This document shows positions 1-9,665 of a stretch of DNA of 64,000 nt, one piece after another. Under the pieces are notes generated by a model. It was not told the origin of the DNA. It ran no database searches and was given only the letters and a program-made list of their open reading frames with translations. Made by a program: the position numbers and the translations under genes. Position 1 is the first letter of the stretch. Every line of letters starts with the position of its first letter. The stretch comes from Skeletonema tropicum (taxonomy: Eukaryota; Bacillariophyta; Thalassiosirophyceae; Thalassiosirales; Thalassiosiraceae), in NCBI GenBank assembly GCA_037178625.1, contig CM074140.1, positions 1,922,001 to 1,986,000 of the forward strand, in the 5' to 3' direction.

Positions 1-577
1 GACAATCTTTGGCTCAGTCGATCAGTCAATTGATGACCATGGGGGGGGGGAAGCGCCGCTACGATGACTCATGTCTCGTCACAAAAATCTCAACCGAAAA
101 AAATAATAATGATGCATTTCCGGCGCTGGGGTTGGTGGCCAACGGGGGCGAAATAATACGAACTCGTCGTCTTCTCCGGCTACTGCGGGAGGCGGGGGGC
201 GAGGAACTTCGGGAGCTTCCCACTCCGTTTTTAGTATATAAATATCCATAAAAATAATAATGTAATTCATTATTTATGATCTTCACCCCGATAAGAATGA
301 TGCACAACTACAGCTGTTGGGATTTCCCTGCCCCGGCCTCCAGAGGTTCCTCGCCCCCCGCCTCCCGCAGTAGCCGGAGAAGACGACGAGTTCGTATTAT
401 TTCGTCCCCGTTGGCCACCAACCATGGCAGCCAACCCAGCGCCCGAAGCATCATTCTTATTTTTTATTTTTTTTCGGTTGAGATTTTTATGAACGGACGA
501 AACATGACTCATCGTAGCGGCACTTTCCACCCCATGGTCATCAATTGACTGATCATCTGACTGAGCCAAAGATTGTC
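1..577. repeat. Long inverted repeat (hairpin-forming), arms about 220-240 bp
   Basis: Bases 1-222 reappear as their reverse complement at about 335-577. For example, GACAATCTTTGGCTCAG at the very start matches CTGAGCCAAAGATTGTC at 561-577, and the CTACTGCGGGAGGCGGGGGG stretch is mirrored in the right arm. The arms differ by small indels, including about 12 bp near 425-450, so they are not freshly copied. The spacer is about 110 bp and AT-rich. The left arm begins at the window edge and may be cut off. It could be a foldback element or a source of hairpin RNA. No coding potential is convincing: ORFs in both arms are mirror images of low-complexity sequence. Confidence 0.85.
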
Positions 578-663
578 CTTGTCGTCTGATAGAGTTTTTG
601 CTTGACATTGACGCTCATAAGTATAATAGTAGCGGTGGTGTGTTGTGGTGTTTCGTGGCATGT

Positions 664-726
664 CGTGCCGTGCCGTGCCGTGCCGTGCCGTGCCGTGCCG
701 TGCCGTGCCGTGCCGTGCTGTGCCGT
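664..726. repeat. (GCCGT)n microsatellite
   Basis: About twelve tandem copies of the pentamer GTGCC/GCCGT with one substituted unit near the end. Repeated short blocks built on TACCTA and GGTATGGTACCTA follow at about 800-890. Open frames through it are artefacts of the repeat. Confidence 0.9.
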
Positions 727-1046
727 TTGGGGGGGCGTTAATTTTGGGCGCCCCCTTTTTGTACATAGGTAGAAAGTACGTAAGAAAAGGTACCTTAACA
801 TACAGTACTTTACCTACATACCATACGTAGATACCAATGTACCTACAGGTATGGTACCTAGAGGTATGGTACCTACATAGGTACGTACAAAATTCGGGGA
901 TCTTCCTGGACCGGAGTTGTGTTGAAAAAATCTGCTTTTTTGCGCCGAGGCGAGGCAGATTTTTGCGATTTTAGAGGGGCTTGCACGAGCTTTTTATCCT
1001 TCGCCCGCTTTTTCGTTCTCTTTCACTCTTCCGACCTTCTTCCGAC

Positions 1047-1997
1047 CTGTTACATCGAATCCTAGGATTCTGAAAATCCTATCGAAAATCCTAGGATTCC
1101 TGCTCCGAATCCTGATCCATCGAATCCTTGGATTGATGGGCGAAGATGAAGACACCTCGACCCTCGACCGACCATGATACGATATCGCTGCTATGCAGCA
1201 GTAGATAAGGAGGGGCATCAAGAAGTAATTACAAAGGCAACCAACCCGCCCCCTCGCCTCTAATATGATTAAAGACGACGGCTTAGTCACCTGGAGCGGA
1301 AGGAAACGCCACGACGTCGCCTACACGGTACAAAAAGTTTGCATAATTATTCGTTTCCGTCGAACAAACAATCAACTACAATTCAATGCAAACGGCGAAG
1401 ATATCGATCAAACAAGCATTAAAAATTCATTATTACGATAACATGCATTTGTGGGAGCCATATTAATGATAGATTGAGGGGAATATGACATTTATCAAGT
1501 ATTACTTCTAATAATTTACATCACATACCAACAATTAATAATAACATAGTCTATCTGATACTTTAAGCTCTGTATTATGTACCACCAAGACATGCACATC
1601 CATTAGAAGCGTATGATTGAATGGTACATGAATAACAACTCATTTGTTGTTATTGACTTTGTTGTTATCGGCTATCTCGAGTGCTGATTGTTGCGTACTC
1701 TGGATGTGAAAATTAAATTATGTCGGTCGACGTGTGTATTGGCGATGGTAGCGCCGAGAATAATAGCGGTCGAGAGAACATCGTCGGAATAATAATCTAA
1801 AATAATGTGAAGTAAGTATCTGCTATGTTGTTGCTGCAGCAGTAGCCCTCTCTAGTAGGCGTTACTTCATCATCGTGGAGTTCTTTTTCAAGCAAGCCCT
1901 TGCCAGAATCCTAGGATTCGGACGGCATGTTTTATCGAATCCTAGGATTCGGAGCAGGAATCCTAGGATTCGGAAATCCAAGGATTCGATGTAACAG
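1047..1997. mobile_element. Putative inverted-repeat element with AATCCTAGGATT palindrome arms
   Basis: The block at 1047-1135 (starting CTGTTACATCGAATCC) is present in inverted orientation at about 1905-1997 (ending GGATTCGATGTAACAG). Each arm is about 90 bp and holds several copies of the 12-bp palindrome AATCCTAGGATT. The 770 bp between them has no plausible gene. The structure resembles a non-autonomous element with long inverted termini, inserted about 100 bp upstream of the gene at 2096. No clear target-site duplication was seen, so the boundaries are approximate. Confidence 0.55.
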
Positions 1998-2095
1998 ACC
2001 GACCATCGACCACCGATGCTTAAGAACAAAGCAGCGCACCCATCACATTGCAGCATTGCAACACAGAGAAACATCCGTCAAATACCTCTCCAATA

Positions 2096-3335
2096 ATGAA
2101 AGCTCTTATCATCGCAAGTGCAATTGCGAAGTCGTCTTTTGCTCGAAGAGCTGCGTTTGTGGCGCCGACACATCATCGGGTCACTGAAAATGCATCTACA
2201 CAGCAGAGGAGACGATGGTGTACAGCAGCAACATTTAATCATTTGCGGCCACCCATTCATTCCCAAAGATATTGCACAACCGTATTTAACAATGTTGATG
2301 CGAATAATTGTGAAGAGACATCACGGATGGCTACAGCCACTAACGCTAACGAGTTGGACCCATTTACATGGTCAGACATCACCGATCTCTTCATCGACGC
2401 AAATGATGATTCCAAAGACAAAACTAACAACTATATTCCAAGCGATCACCCAAATCTAGCTCTATTTCGACGATCTACAGCCGCCCAGGATTTATACGAG
2501 GAGCACAAACTCTATCTATCGAGCAATTGGAAGAGCCCTTATGATTATTTGGTGTACAGTAAGTTTGGTGAAGAGTTTGGGTTTGAGAAGGAGCTGATAC
2601 AAGATGATGATCCTGGCCTAGATAAGGAGTTTACATTAAAAAATACTGAGGGCAATGGACTCTCCATGTCACCAGAAGGATTCAGGTATCAATGCAATCC
2701 CTCTCTGTCACAAGCATCAGATTACACAATCCAAAATGGCATGACATATCTGAAATTGGTCCTGAATGATTTTCCATACGATGTGCAAGCTGGGATACAC
2801 CACTGGTGTCTTTGGAAGATTGGTGGAAAATGTCGTACAGAAGGCATTTTAAGGGAAGAATTGCAGTGGGCCTTGCAAGAGCTGAACAGCTACCCATCGA
2901 TGGAATCGGTTGCAGCAGCAGCAGCCTCATTGTGAAACAAAATGAGTTGACTGAATCAGTTGCAGCATCAATGGACAAGTTTTCGACTTTTTATTGGGTC
3001 AATCCACCGCATTTGCAGAGCAGTAAGTCCTTTGTTGTTTATGCATTGCAGGTGACTTGCTGAATGACGATAAACTCCAATATACCAAGATCTGTTCTGA
3101 ACCTTATTGAAGACAGAAGTTTGACTGACAGCCAAAAGTACCATTTTGCCGTGCTCACCCACTGCTGGTGTTCTGAAATGAACTTGCGACACATCCACCA
3201 CTAACTCCATATTTGTTTGATCTGATACTTCGAAACATTAAAACAGTGCCCGAGATTCATCATGCTCACATTTTATGCACGCCTACAGATAAGAGTAAGA
3301 AGGAGAATGGATTTTCTTCCCTTCCTCCTGTATGA
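2096..3335 (+). CDS. DUF3605-like protein with plastid-type presequence (frame disrupted once)
   Basis: The start at 2096 was chosen because MKALIIASAIAKSSFARRAA followed by FVAP reads as a signal peptide plus an ASAFAP-like plastid cleavage motif. The body carries the pattern of the DUF3605 family: FPYDVQAGIHHWCLW, then FYWVNPPHLQS, then PEIHHAHI. The last block is reached by splicing out 3023-3246 (GTAAGT...ACAG). The frame changes once between about 2905 and 2965, upstream of FYWVNPP. A missing base near 2932 restores one frame of about 338 residues. A 38-nt GT-AG intron (2909-2946) would also fit but looks weak. Function of the family is unknown; the domain call is from motif memory. Confidence 0.7.
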
Positions 3336-3454
3336 GGTGTATATTTCAAGTTGGTTATACAAAGACGTTCGGTTTCTAGTTATGATATTTCTTCTTCATT
3401 TCTAATGACTACTTTATGATTGCGATGCATCGGAAGACTTCAGCTAGCTCCTAT

Positions 3455-4774
3455 TCAGCAATCTCCGACGTAAATCCACGCATTCACATACAATTCAAAT
3501 TGAGTATCGTCCCATTCCGAGTCTGCTTCATATATGTTGCAATACTCCTCGTAGGGATCAGGCTGGCACATATAGATCATGCTCTCAAATGTTACCTTGT
3601 CGTGGGCTTGGTAATCCGTACGGTCAAAATCAAAGGTTGGCGGGCAACAGGCTCTGACATGAGACCACACTGACGAGTCATCAGTGCATTGCTCGCTCCC
3701 ATCTTGAGGCTGGCAGACGAAGACTTCTTCACCAAAATTGACTTGATCACCAACAGTGTAGCTGATGGAAGAGTCATAGGGAGGAGGACAATTTACTGTA
3801 GGCGCCATCGTTGGCTGAGAAGACGAAGATGGCTTCAGCGTGGGAGTAGGAGTTGTTGGGCTTGAGGTCAAAGAATCACAGTTGAACTCGGCAGGTGGAT
3901 ACATTGATCCATTGCACACTTCTTGGCGAATCCACTGAAAAGCTGAAGATACGCGGGCATAGACTCCAGGAAAGTCTGAATCTGCACAGCCGAAGCCCCA
4001 ACTAACTACCCCAACCAGATTATCATCAGATCCATGTTTATCGTTGCCCCGGACAACCAACGGTCCTCCAGAATCTCCTTGACAGCTATCCTCACCGACG
4101 TCTGCTGCGCAAAGCATATTATCTGTAATGTAGCCATCATAAGATCCATAATCAAAACCGACATAACCCTCACTCTGTTCACATTCTTCGTTTGAAACTA
4201 CATTTACTTCAACTTCAAGAAGTTCTTCATTAGCTTCAAAACCATTTGGGTCAGTCACTCCATGGCCCATTACAGTTACAGGTTCACCATCAGCTGGAAA
4301 GGATGGATCGCTGTTCAGCTTTACAAATGTCGCACCTTTGGGAGCAGACTCGCGAAGGAAAAGCAGCATGAAGTCATTATCGTCTGTCCAAAAGTCGTAA
4401 TTCGGATGAGGAAGAGATTCCTTCACGCTTATGGAAGCTCCATCGCTACTATCATCCAAGTCGTGTCTCTCGATGACAGCCAAAAGATCAGGATGTTCAC
4501 AGTGTGCAGCAGTGAGAACTACATCTGCAGCGATGAGCGAGCCACCACACAAATGGCCATACCACTCATGCTGGAGCGAAACAAAGTAGTTGTAGCGACC
4601 TTCTTCGGCAGCAGTGCCATTCATGATGCGAGTGTGCTTGTGTAGAGGTAGTTTTTGCATCGAGGATGAGGAAGACGAGTCAGCTCTAGCAGATGCAAAG
4701 TAGGATAGAGAGGCATCAAGCCCAAGAAGAACTGAGAGGGAAGACTGGATTTGTTGCACCTTCATTTTGAGCAA
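3455..4774 (-). CDS. Trypsin-like serine protease (family S1) with C-terminal Cys-rich modules
   Basis: A 439-residue single-exon secreted protease. A hydrophobic N-terminus and short pro-region lead to the activation site R49-IMNG. The catalytic triad is visible: His91 in LTAAHC, Asp134 in DNDFMLL and Ser235 in CQGDSGGP. Asp229 at the base of the S1 pocket predicts cleavage after Lys/Arg. After the protease domain (to about 280) comes a Ser/Thr/Pro linker and two related Cys-rich segments with the pattern VGDQVNFGEEVFVCQP / AHDKVTFESMIYMCQP. These resemble small carbohydrate- or chitin-binding modules, so the enzyme may be tethered to a polysaccharide. The second ATG (4765) is also a possible start. 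The 3' end of this gene is partly duplicated at 6836-7093. Confidence 0.9.
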   Translation of the reverse strand: MLKMKVQQIQSSLSVLLGLDASLSYFASARADSSSSSSMQKLPLHKHTRIMNGTAAEEGRYNYFVSLQHEWYGHLCGGSLIAADVVLTAAHCEHPDLLAVIERHDLDDSSDGASISVKESLPHPNYDFWTDDNDFMLLFLRESAPKGATFVKLNSDPSFPADGEPVTVMGHGVTDPNGFEANEELLEVEVNVVSNEECEQSEGYVGFDYGSYDGYITDNMLCAADVGEDSCQGDSGGPLVVRGNDKHGSDDNLVGVVSWGFGCADSDFPGVYARVSSAFQWIRQEVCNGSMYPPAEFNCDSLTSSPTTPTPTLKPSSSSQPTMAPTVNCPPPYDSSISYTVGDQVNFGEEVFVCQPQDGSEQCTDDSSVWSHVRACCPPTFDFDRTDYQAHDKVTFESMIYMCQPDPYEEYCNIYEADSEWDDTQFELYVNAWIYVGDC

Positions 4775-5275
4775 TGAATGAGATGATGACTGGAAGGGAC
4801 CTTGTTGCTACTTTTAAGGACAATTTATGAGACTCTTGGCGGCCGCAAAAGATGGATTTGGGCTTAAGGTGCTCGACTAAAATGAAGAGAATGAGAAAAA
4901 AGCCAAGAGCATCCAATTAATCCTCGACAACGACACATACATTTCGGCACGGGCACGGAGGAATAAATAGTAGAAAGGCATTTTCTCGATCGAGTCTGGT
5001 CTTGCCCCCACGCCCATCGAGTCGAGCACCTTCCAAGACCAAGCAGGCAGTCCTGCACTTCATTCTCTGCTTTTGATGAGGTGCTCGACTAAAAAAATGA
5101 AGACAGGTAAAGAAGAAGCCAGAGAAGAGAGGCGGCAGCTTAACCAGCTCATCGTACGGAGCTACTTCTATATCCTGATTAACTTTGTATTTCGTTACTT
5201 TTAGACAAGGGCATAAAAGAATGCATCCATTTGCCATTTGCATAGGAGGACTGAGATGGCATGATTAAATTAGAG
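4775..5275. other. Intergenic region with a local direct repeat
   Basis: No gene seen. GGTGCTCGACTAAAA plus about 30 following bases occurs at about 4868 and again at about 5080. The 4955-5031 segment, ending GAGTCGAGCACC, is copied with divergence at 7700-7803, linking this spacer to the duplicated locus further right. Confidence 0.6.
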
Positions 5276-6571
5276 TCAACCTTCCAATTCACTCCTCTTT
5301 ATTCTCGCCAAGAAGGGATTGTACCAACTAGAAAGATAAAGATATTCTCCCACAGGTTCAAACTCAGAAATCCAAGGAACTTCCACTGAGATCTTCTTTC
5401 CGTTCTCATCCAACTTGCTTGTACCATCGTCGGTAAAATTTTCAATCAAATTTCCTTGCACATCAAACACTGCCAAAGCAGTCCATTTGGGGATGAAGTC
5501 AATGATTTTTCGATATGGACAGACAGCAAGTATGAAAGAGGTTAGCCATACTTTGTCTGATACAAATTTCAATAATGAAAATGGCTTCTTGTACATTCCA
5601 CCAAGTGCAACGTAGTAGGATTTAACCTTGTCCCCACTTGGGAGTTTATGCATAGTCTTGATGTTATCCCCAGTTCCAGGCATGACTTCAATGAATGGCT
5701 TTGGATCTATTCTTTGACTGTTCAAGTCAAATCGTAGTATTTTCACACCGCATACAATCAGTAGACTCTGTTGATCGTGCGATAGTGTTATCCCATTTGG
5801 CATGTAGATATTCTCAGCTACTACTTCGACTACTCCAGATGAGCGTTGGTAACGCAGTAACCGTCCCGTTGCACGTCCATCCATTGCAGCATAGAAGATT
5901 CTTCGTCTTTCAAATTGTTGCGACGTTTCTGTAATGTAAATGTCTCCAGTACTTGGCACTTGCACGACTGCGTTTAGTAATTTGAAGGTGTACTCGGGAG
6001 GATCTGTTTCAGCGCGAGATGCAAGTGTGTGTATAACAGGCTGATCGGTTATGCCAGTGACCATAAGAAATCCCCTGTAAGCGTCTGCAACAAGCAAGAC
6101 ATCTTCATGTTGTGCATCTTCATCATCACTCTTAAAGTTCTTGTCCACAGATGATCGCGATGCCAACCATAAACCCAAAGGACGTCCACACTTCTGTTCC
6201 ATATCATTATCATCTGTAGGTCCACCTCTCCCACATTGATCATCATTTATGCCAGTTCGCCCAACTGTCTCCCAAGAAATATCTGCATAACTTGGATCAT
6301 TGATACGAACTATCCTACCATCTCCTACAGAAATGAATGCAAATTTCTCATCGGGTGATAACACGAATGATTCTGGTTGGACAAGGTCATTTTCTCCCAA
6401 CTTTTCGATGGGAACATTTGCAAGTCGATTGTCTGGGGTAAATGTTGGTAATTCGGGTGCATGTTGATCGAATGCAATTGGTGCGAGACCAAGCGACCGT
6501 AGCTTATATTGGACAAGTTTGATTATGACCAAGATGAGCACGGGGAGTATTTGCAATACTGTGCGGATCAT
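5276..6571 (-). CDS. Strictosidine synthase-like / APMAP family beta-propeller protein
   Basis: 431 residues with an N-terminal membrane anchor (about 5-23, VLQILPVLILVIIKLV) and then a six-bladed beta-propeller of the SMP-30/strictosidine-synthase-like type. Family landmarks: CGRPLGL, VADAYRGFLMV, the ITETSQQFERRRIF block, GRATGRLLRY and the MPNGITLS block. The family includes plant strictosidine synthase-like proteins and animal adipocyte plasma membrane-associated protein. Most members are thought to be lactonase- or arylesterase-like hydrolases rather than alkaloid synthases. The substrate cannot be told from sequence. The type-II topology suggests the propeller lies in the ER or secretory lumen. 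Single exon, intact. Confidence 0.85.
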   Translation of the reverse strand: MIRTVLQILPVLILVIIKLVQYKLRSLGLAPIAFDQHAPELPTFTPDNRLANVPIEKLGENDLVQPESFVLSPDEKFAFISVGDGRIVRINDPSYADISWETVGRTGINDDQCGRGGPTDDNDMEQKCGRPLGLWLASRSSVDKNFKSDDEDAQHEDVLLVADAYRGFLMVTGITDQPVIHTLASRAETDPPEYTFKLLNAVVQVPSTGDIYITETSQQFERRRIFYAAMDGRATGRLLRYQRSSGVVEVVAENIYMPNGITLSHDQQSLLIVCGVKILRFDLNSQRIDPKPFIEVMPGTGDNIKTMHKLPSGDKVKSYYVALGGMYKKPFSLLKFVSDKVWLTSFILAVCPYRKIIDFIPKWTALAVFDVQGNLIENFTDDGTSKLDENGKKISVEVPWISEFEPVGEYLYLSSWYNPFLARIKRSELEG

Positions 6572-6835
6572 GATCGACTGTGCAGGGCTTATGCCTTTTA
6601 GGTTTTAGCGCTGCCGATCAGTGCAACGCTATGTATCTTAGTCCGGACTTTCATTGAGCCGAAATAAGCGGAGATTGAGGTTGAGTGACGACGTAAGTAC
6701 GATACGACGAACGCACGCAGGCAAAAATTTTTTGTAAGTACTTCGTACTGTGTAAGTATCCGTATGTATGTACTTACCCTTATGTCTCACGATTCCTACT
6801 GTGAAATCTTCGCTACTCCTTGCCTTACGATGTTT

Positions 6836-7093
6836 CTTCTTCATTGCTGATGACTACCTAATACCTTATGATTACTTATGATGCATCGGAAGACTTCTAC
6901 TAGCTCCTTCCGATGAAAGACTTCTCCTGTTCAGCAATCTCCGACGTAAGTCCACGCGTTATCATACAATTCGAATTCAGTATCGTTCCATTCCGAGTCT
7001 GCATCATATTATGTCGCAATATATACTCATCGTAGGGATCGGGCTGGCCATAAAGATCATTTCTCAAATGTTACTCCCTGTACGATACCTTGT
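6836..7093 (-). pseudogene. Duplicated 3' end of the trypsin-like protease gene (fragment)
   Basis: The stretch matches 3390-3605 (the C-terminal coding end and 3' flank of the protease at 3455-4774) with many substitutions and small indels. Both contain GATGCATCGGAAGACTTC and CAGCAATCTCCGACGTAA, followed by a copy of the last Cys-rich module. It has no protease domain and no intact frame. It stops just left of the element at 7100. Confidence 0.8.
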
Positions 7094-7099
7094 CGTGTA

Positions 7100-7616
7100 C
7101 AGTCGAGTAGCACGAACAGTACCCCCCTAACTTTGCTTGTACCCCCCCCCTCCAATCTCAGCCTAGGGTAAAGTTTTGTACCCCCCTCACCGACCTAATT
7201 GTAGGGCTCTTATTAGGTAAACGCTTAGGTTAGGACCATTGAACACACATCTATCTTAATGAATACCTTACTGCTTCTTTCTTTTGTATTGAGGACAGTG
7301 AACGTCATGCTTAAGACAACATGTCTTGCACATTTTGCTCGAGCACATCTTGTTCCCTACAGCAACGCAAGTCACTTTACTGTTTTTCTTCACAATCTTG
7401 TAGTATGTTTGGAATTCATTGCACTGGTATGAATGGAACGGACTGTCACTCCAGTGCTTCATTTAATTCAGTAGTACACAAGATGCAATTCATAATAGTA
7501 GCATGTGCAAAGTCCTCCGACATTGAGGTGGTGATTTTCAAGTTGTACCCCCCCAGAACTCAGCCTAGCCAAAATTTCTGTACCCCCCCCCGGGTACTGT
7601 TCGTGCTACTCGACTG
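7100..7616. mobile_element. TIR transposable element (TA target, CAGT termini), non-autonomous
   Basis: A 517-bp unit bounded by perfect 25-bp terminal inverted repeats starting CAGTCGAGTAGCACG and flanked on both sides by TA (7098-7099 and 7617-7618). TA duplication and CAGT ends are typical of Tc1/mariner/pogo-type DNA transposons. Subterminal tracts of GTACCCCCC and CTCAGCCTAG recur near both ends. A 64-codon Cys-rich ORF lies inside on the minus strand (7268-7462, with CSSKMCKTC and KHDVHC), but it is too short for a transposase. The copy sits inside the decayed trypsin duplicate. Confidence 0.85.
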
Positions 7617-7689
7617 TAGAGGCAGCGTGTCCTGTCCGTAAAAATACAGCGCCCTCTTTCGCTGGCTCAACCCTTCACCTACGACACAT

Positions 7690-7806
7690 TTTAGTACGTA
7701 GGAATAAGTAGTACAAAGGGTACTTTCTCTGTTTAGTCTGGTCTTGGCGTGTCTTTCGCAGGTTCTACAGAGTTCGCTTCCTCCCATCGCCAGTCGAGCA
7801 CCTCTT
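7690..7806 (-). pseudogene. Remnant of duplicated trypsin 5' flank
   Basis: The segment parallels 4955-5031 upstream of the trypsin gene: AGGAATAA.TAGTA, a shared GTCTGGTCTTG, then GTCGAGCACCT. With 6836-7093 it shows that the whole trypsin locus was once duplicated past the gene at 5276-6571 and has since lost its middle. Non-coding. Confidence 0.6.
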
Positions 7807-7893
7807 CAGCTAGCTGAACGAACATGTTGTTCTGCATGCTCTCCGCCTCCCTAGCGTTGGGTATCTCGCAGCTACATCACACATTTAGCAATC

Positions 7894-8055
7894 ATGACGC
7901 GCACGAAACCTGTAGCTCATATGACAGCCTCTCGCCCAGCTCCACGCAGGCAGTTTGCTCGTTGTGGGAACAAATCCAAATACCATCGCCAACAGCAACA
8001 CAAATTTGAGGCTCTTGCACTCAGGAGGAAAAGGATCTTGAGAACGATAAAATGA
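7894..8055 (+). other. Short ORF with histone H3-like N-terminal tail (possible degenerate H3 copy)
   Basis: A 53-codon ORF starts MTRTKPVAHMTASRPAPRRQ and continues FA. Against the universal H3 tail (ARTK.., then APRKQLA) it aligns without gaps from the initiator, matching RTK, APR.Q and the following Ala. Further on, KYHRQQ and EALALRR loosely recall the HRYRPG...ALREIRR region. It then stops, and no histone fold follows in frame; fragments such as LREINK occur later in another frame. It could be a decayed H3 or variant-H3 gene, or chance similarity in a short basic peptide. Expression is unknown. Confidence 0.3.
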
Positions 8056-8543
8056 ATCTTTTCAGAGGGAGAAGGCTCGAGACTTTATTTTGGAGGAATG
8101 CAGGCACAAGCACAAGCAACTCTGCGCGAGATAAATAAGATGATTTTAGAATCCAGAACAAACACTAAAATGATGATCATGCTCAGACGATGATGACATA
8201 TTAAGGAAATATCTGATGAAGCGATGCGATCACGAGGAAAAGATATGAGTGTGCTTTCACACGTTTAATAAAAGCACACATGTGTTTAAATCAACATGTA
8301 GTATATTGTAGTAAAATATGAAATGTAATGAGAAAAATTCAAACAGTGAGACTAAGTAGTATGTACCAGCAAACTTCATCATGAGTCAATATGCATATTC
8401 TATTATAACGAGGCAAGCAAGCAGCGCTTATCTGAAGAAACCATATCAATCATCAACTTTATTGACTTCAAATAGGCAGTATAACAATATGATGATGAAG
8501 GTATATTACATCATTTACTCAAACACACGTTTGAAAACTCAAA
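8056..8543. other. AT-rich intergenic region
   Basis: No gene or repeat that I can support. Simple ATGATG-rich stretches; probably 3' flank of the Med21 gene. Confidence 0.5.
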
Positions 8544-9665
8544 TCATTCCTCCTCCACCCCCAAAGCCAAACAAGTAGTCTCCCCCAAAACTCTCCTCAC
8601 CTCCTCCAACTTCTTCTTTGCCACAATATGCGCCTCATCCAACTCCTTCGCCACCTGCTGATTACGTTCTAACAACTCTTCAATACGCTTCATTTGCATG
8701 TCACGTGTACGGTCCATTCCTGGCAATCTTGCCACGAGATTGTCCACCTCTGCACTTTTGTGGAGTATTTGCTGTGCGAGGTGCTGCGTTGTTTGGATGT
8801 CACGTTGATGTTCGGAGTCTATGAGGAATTTTGTGTATTCTTCTTGCGTGAGTGGTATTCGAACCTTCTTTGTTGTAGTTGAGTCTTCCTTCGTACCATC
8901 ATCCTTGTTGTCTTGCGATGCTTGTTTCGCCTTGAATTTGATAGATAACTTTGGTTTCTGTTTGTTTTTGGGATCCAACTTGGCAAGCCGTTGCAACTCT
9001 TCTAAACTCAAATCTTCTATATCCCCATCGTTGTAGACACATCGTCGATCTTTGCTATTACTGGTTGGTATAATTTCTGTAACTCTGCCTGTAAACCATC
9101 CAGCATCAAACAGTTTTTGAAATTCATATCCGACATCGCCTATTTCAATATTGTTATTATCACTGTTGTTGGAATCTTGATTGTTATTATTTTTGTGTGT
9201 GCCTTCAGTTGATTTTGAACTTGACGATCCATCCTCACCTTTCTTATGCCAAGCCTCCATCTTCATGTATCGATCCACCAACTCCTTCGCATGAACATTC
9301 CCACTCAAATACGCCAATAAAAAGGCATCATAATCAGGTTCCAACAAATCAAATGCACGTTGTGGGAAATAATCCGCATTTAGCCCATTGAGTAGCCGTT
9401 CTTCAGCGGTGGCGTTGTCTGCCAACTCTTCTGCCTCTCGGAAGGCCATCGATGTGGAAGAAGATTGTCCTGCTCCGTTGGTATTGCTATTGTTACCACC
9501 ACCACCGCCGCCGCCTGATTCAAGAGATTCTGGTGCTACTGCATCTCTGACGCCTCGGAGGGCTTCAAACAGAGAAAGAGCAAGAGCGTCGATGCTATCT
9601 TGGACGGCTGTTATAGGATCTATTTTTGTAGATGATTGATGGGGAGGCTCTGGTTGGTCGCCCAT
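8544..9665 (-). CDS. MED21: Mediator subunit 21 (Med21/Srb7) with an inserted Tudor-like domain
   Basis: 373 residues, about twice or more the usual Med21 length. Residues 16-45 (DPITAVQDSIDALALSLFEA) match the first Med21 helix. Residues 295-362 (LAQQILHKSAEVDNLVARLP, then the long coiled coil RIEELLERNQQVAKELDEA) match its conserved second half. Between them lie a Gly/Asn-rich linker, a helical stretch (about 80-140) and, at about 180-226, FDAGWFTGRV...CVYNDGDIEDLSLEEL, the signature of a Tudor-like chromatin-binding barrel. Med21 pairs with Med7 in the Mediator middle module and works in RNA polymerase II transcription. The Tudor insert is unusual and could let the subunit touch histone marks (inference). 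Single exon, intact. Confidence 0.8.
   Translation of the reverse strand: MGDQPEPPHQSSTKIDPITAVQDSIDALALSLFEALRGVRDAVAPESLESGGGGGGGNNSNTNGAGQSSSTSMAFREAEELADNATAEERLLNGLNADYFPQRAFDLLEPDYDAFLLAYLSGNVHAKELVDRYMKMEAWHKKGEDGSSSSKSTEGTHKNNNNQDSNNSDNNNIEIGDVGYEFQKLFDAGWFTGRVTEIIPTSNSKDRRCVYNDGDIEDLSLEELQRLAKLDPKNKQKPKLSIKFKAKQASQDNKDDGTKEDSTTTKKVRIPLTQEEYTKFLIDSEHQRDIQTTQHLAQQILHKSAEVDNLVARLPGMDRTRDMQMKRIEELLERNQQVAKELDEAHIVAKKKLEEVRRVLGETTCLALGVEEE

Noticed and set aside
645..830. ORF through the GCCGT array
   Set aside because: Pure microsatellite translation (VPCRA repeats).
2909..2946. 38-nt intron in the DUF3605-like gene
   Set aside because: Possible by phase, but the donor and acceptor are poor and the pattern of one-base slips elsewhere makes an indel likelier.
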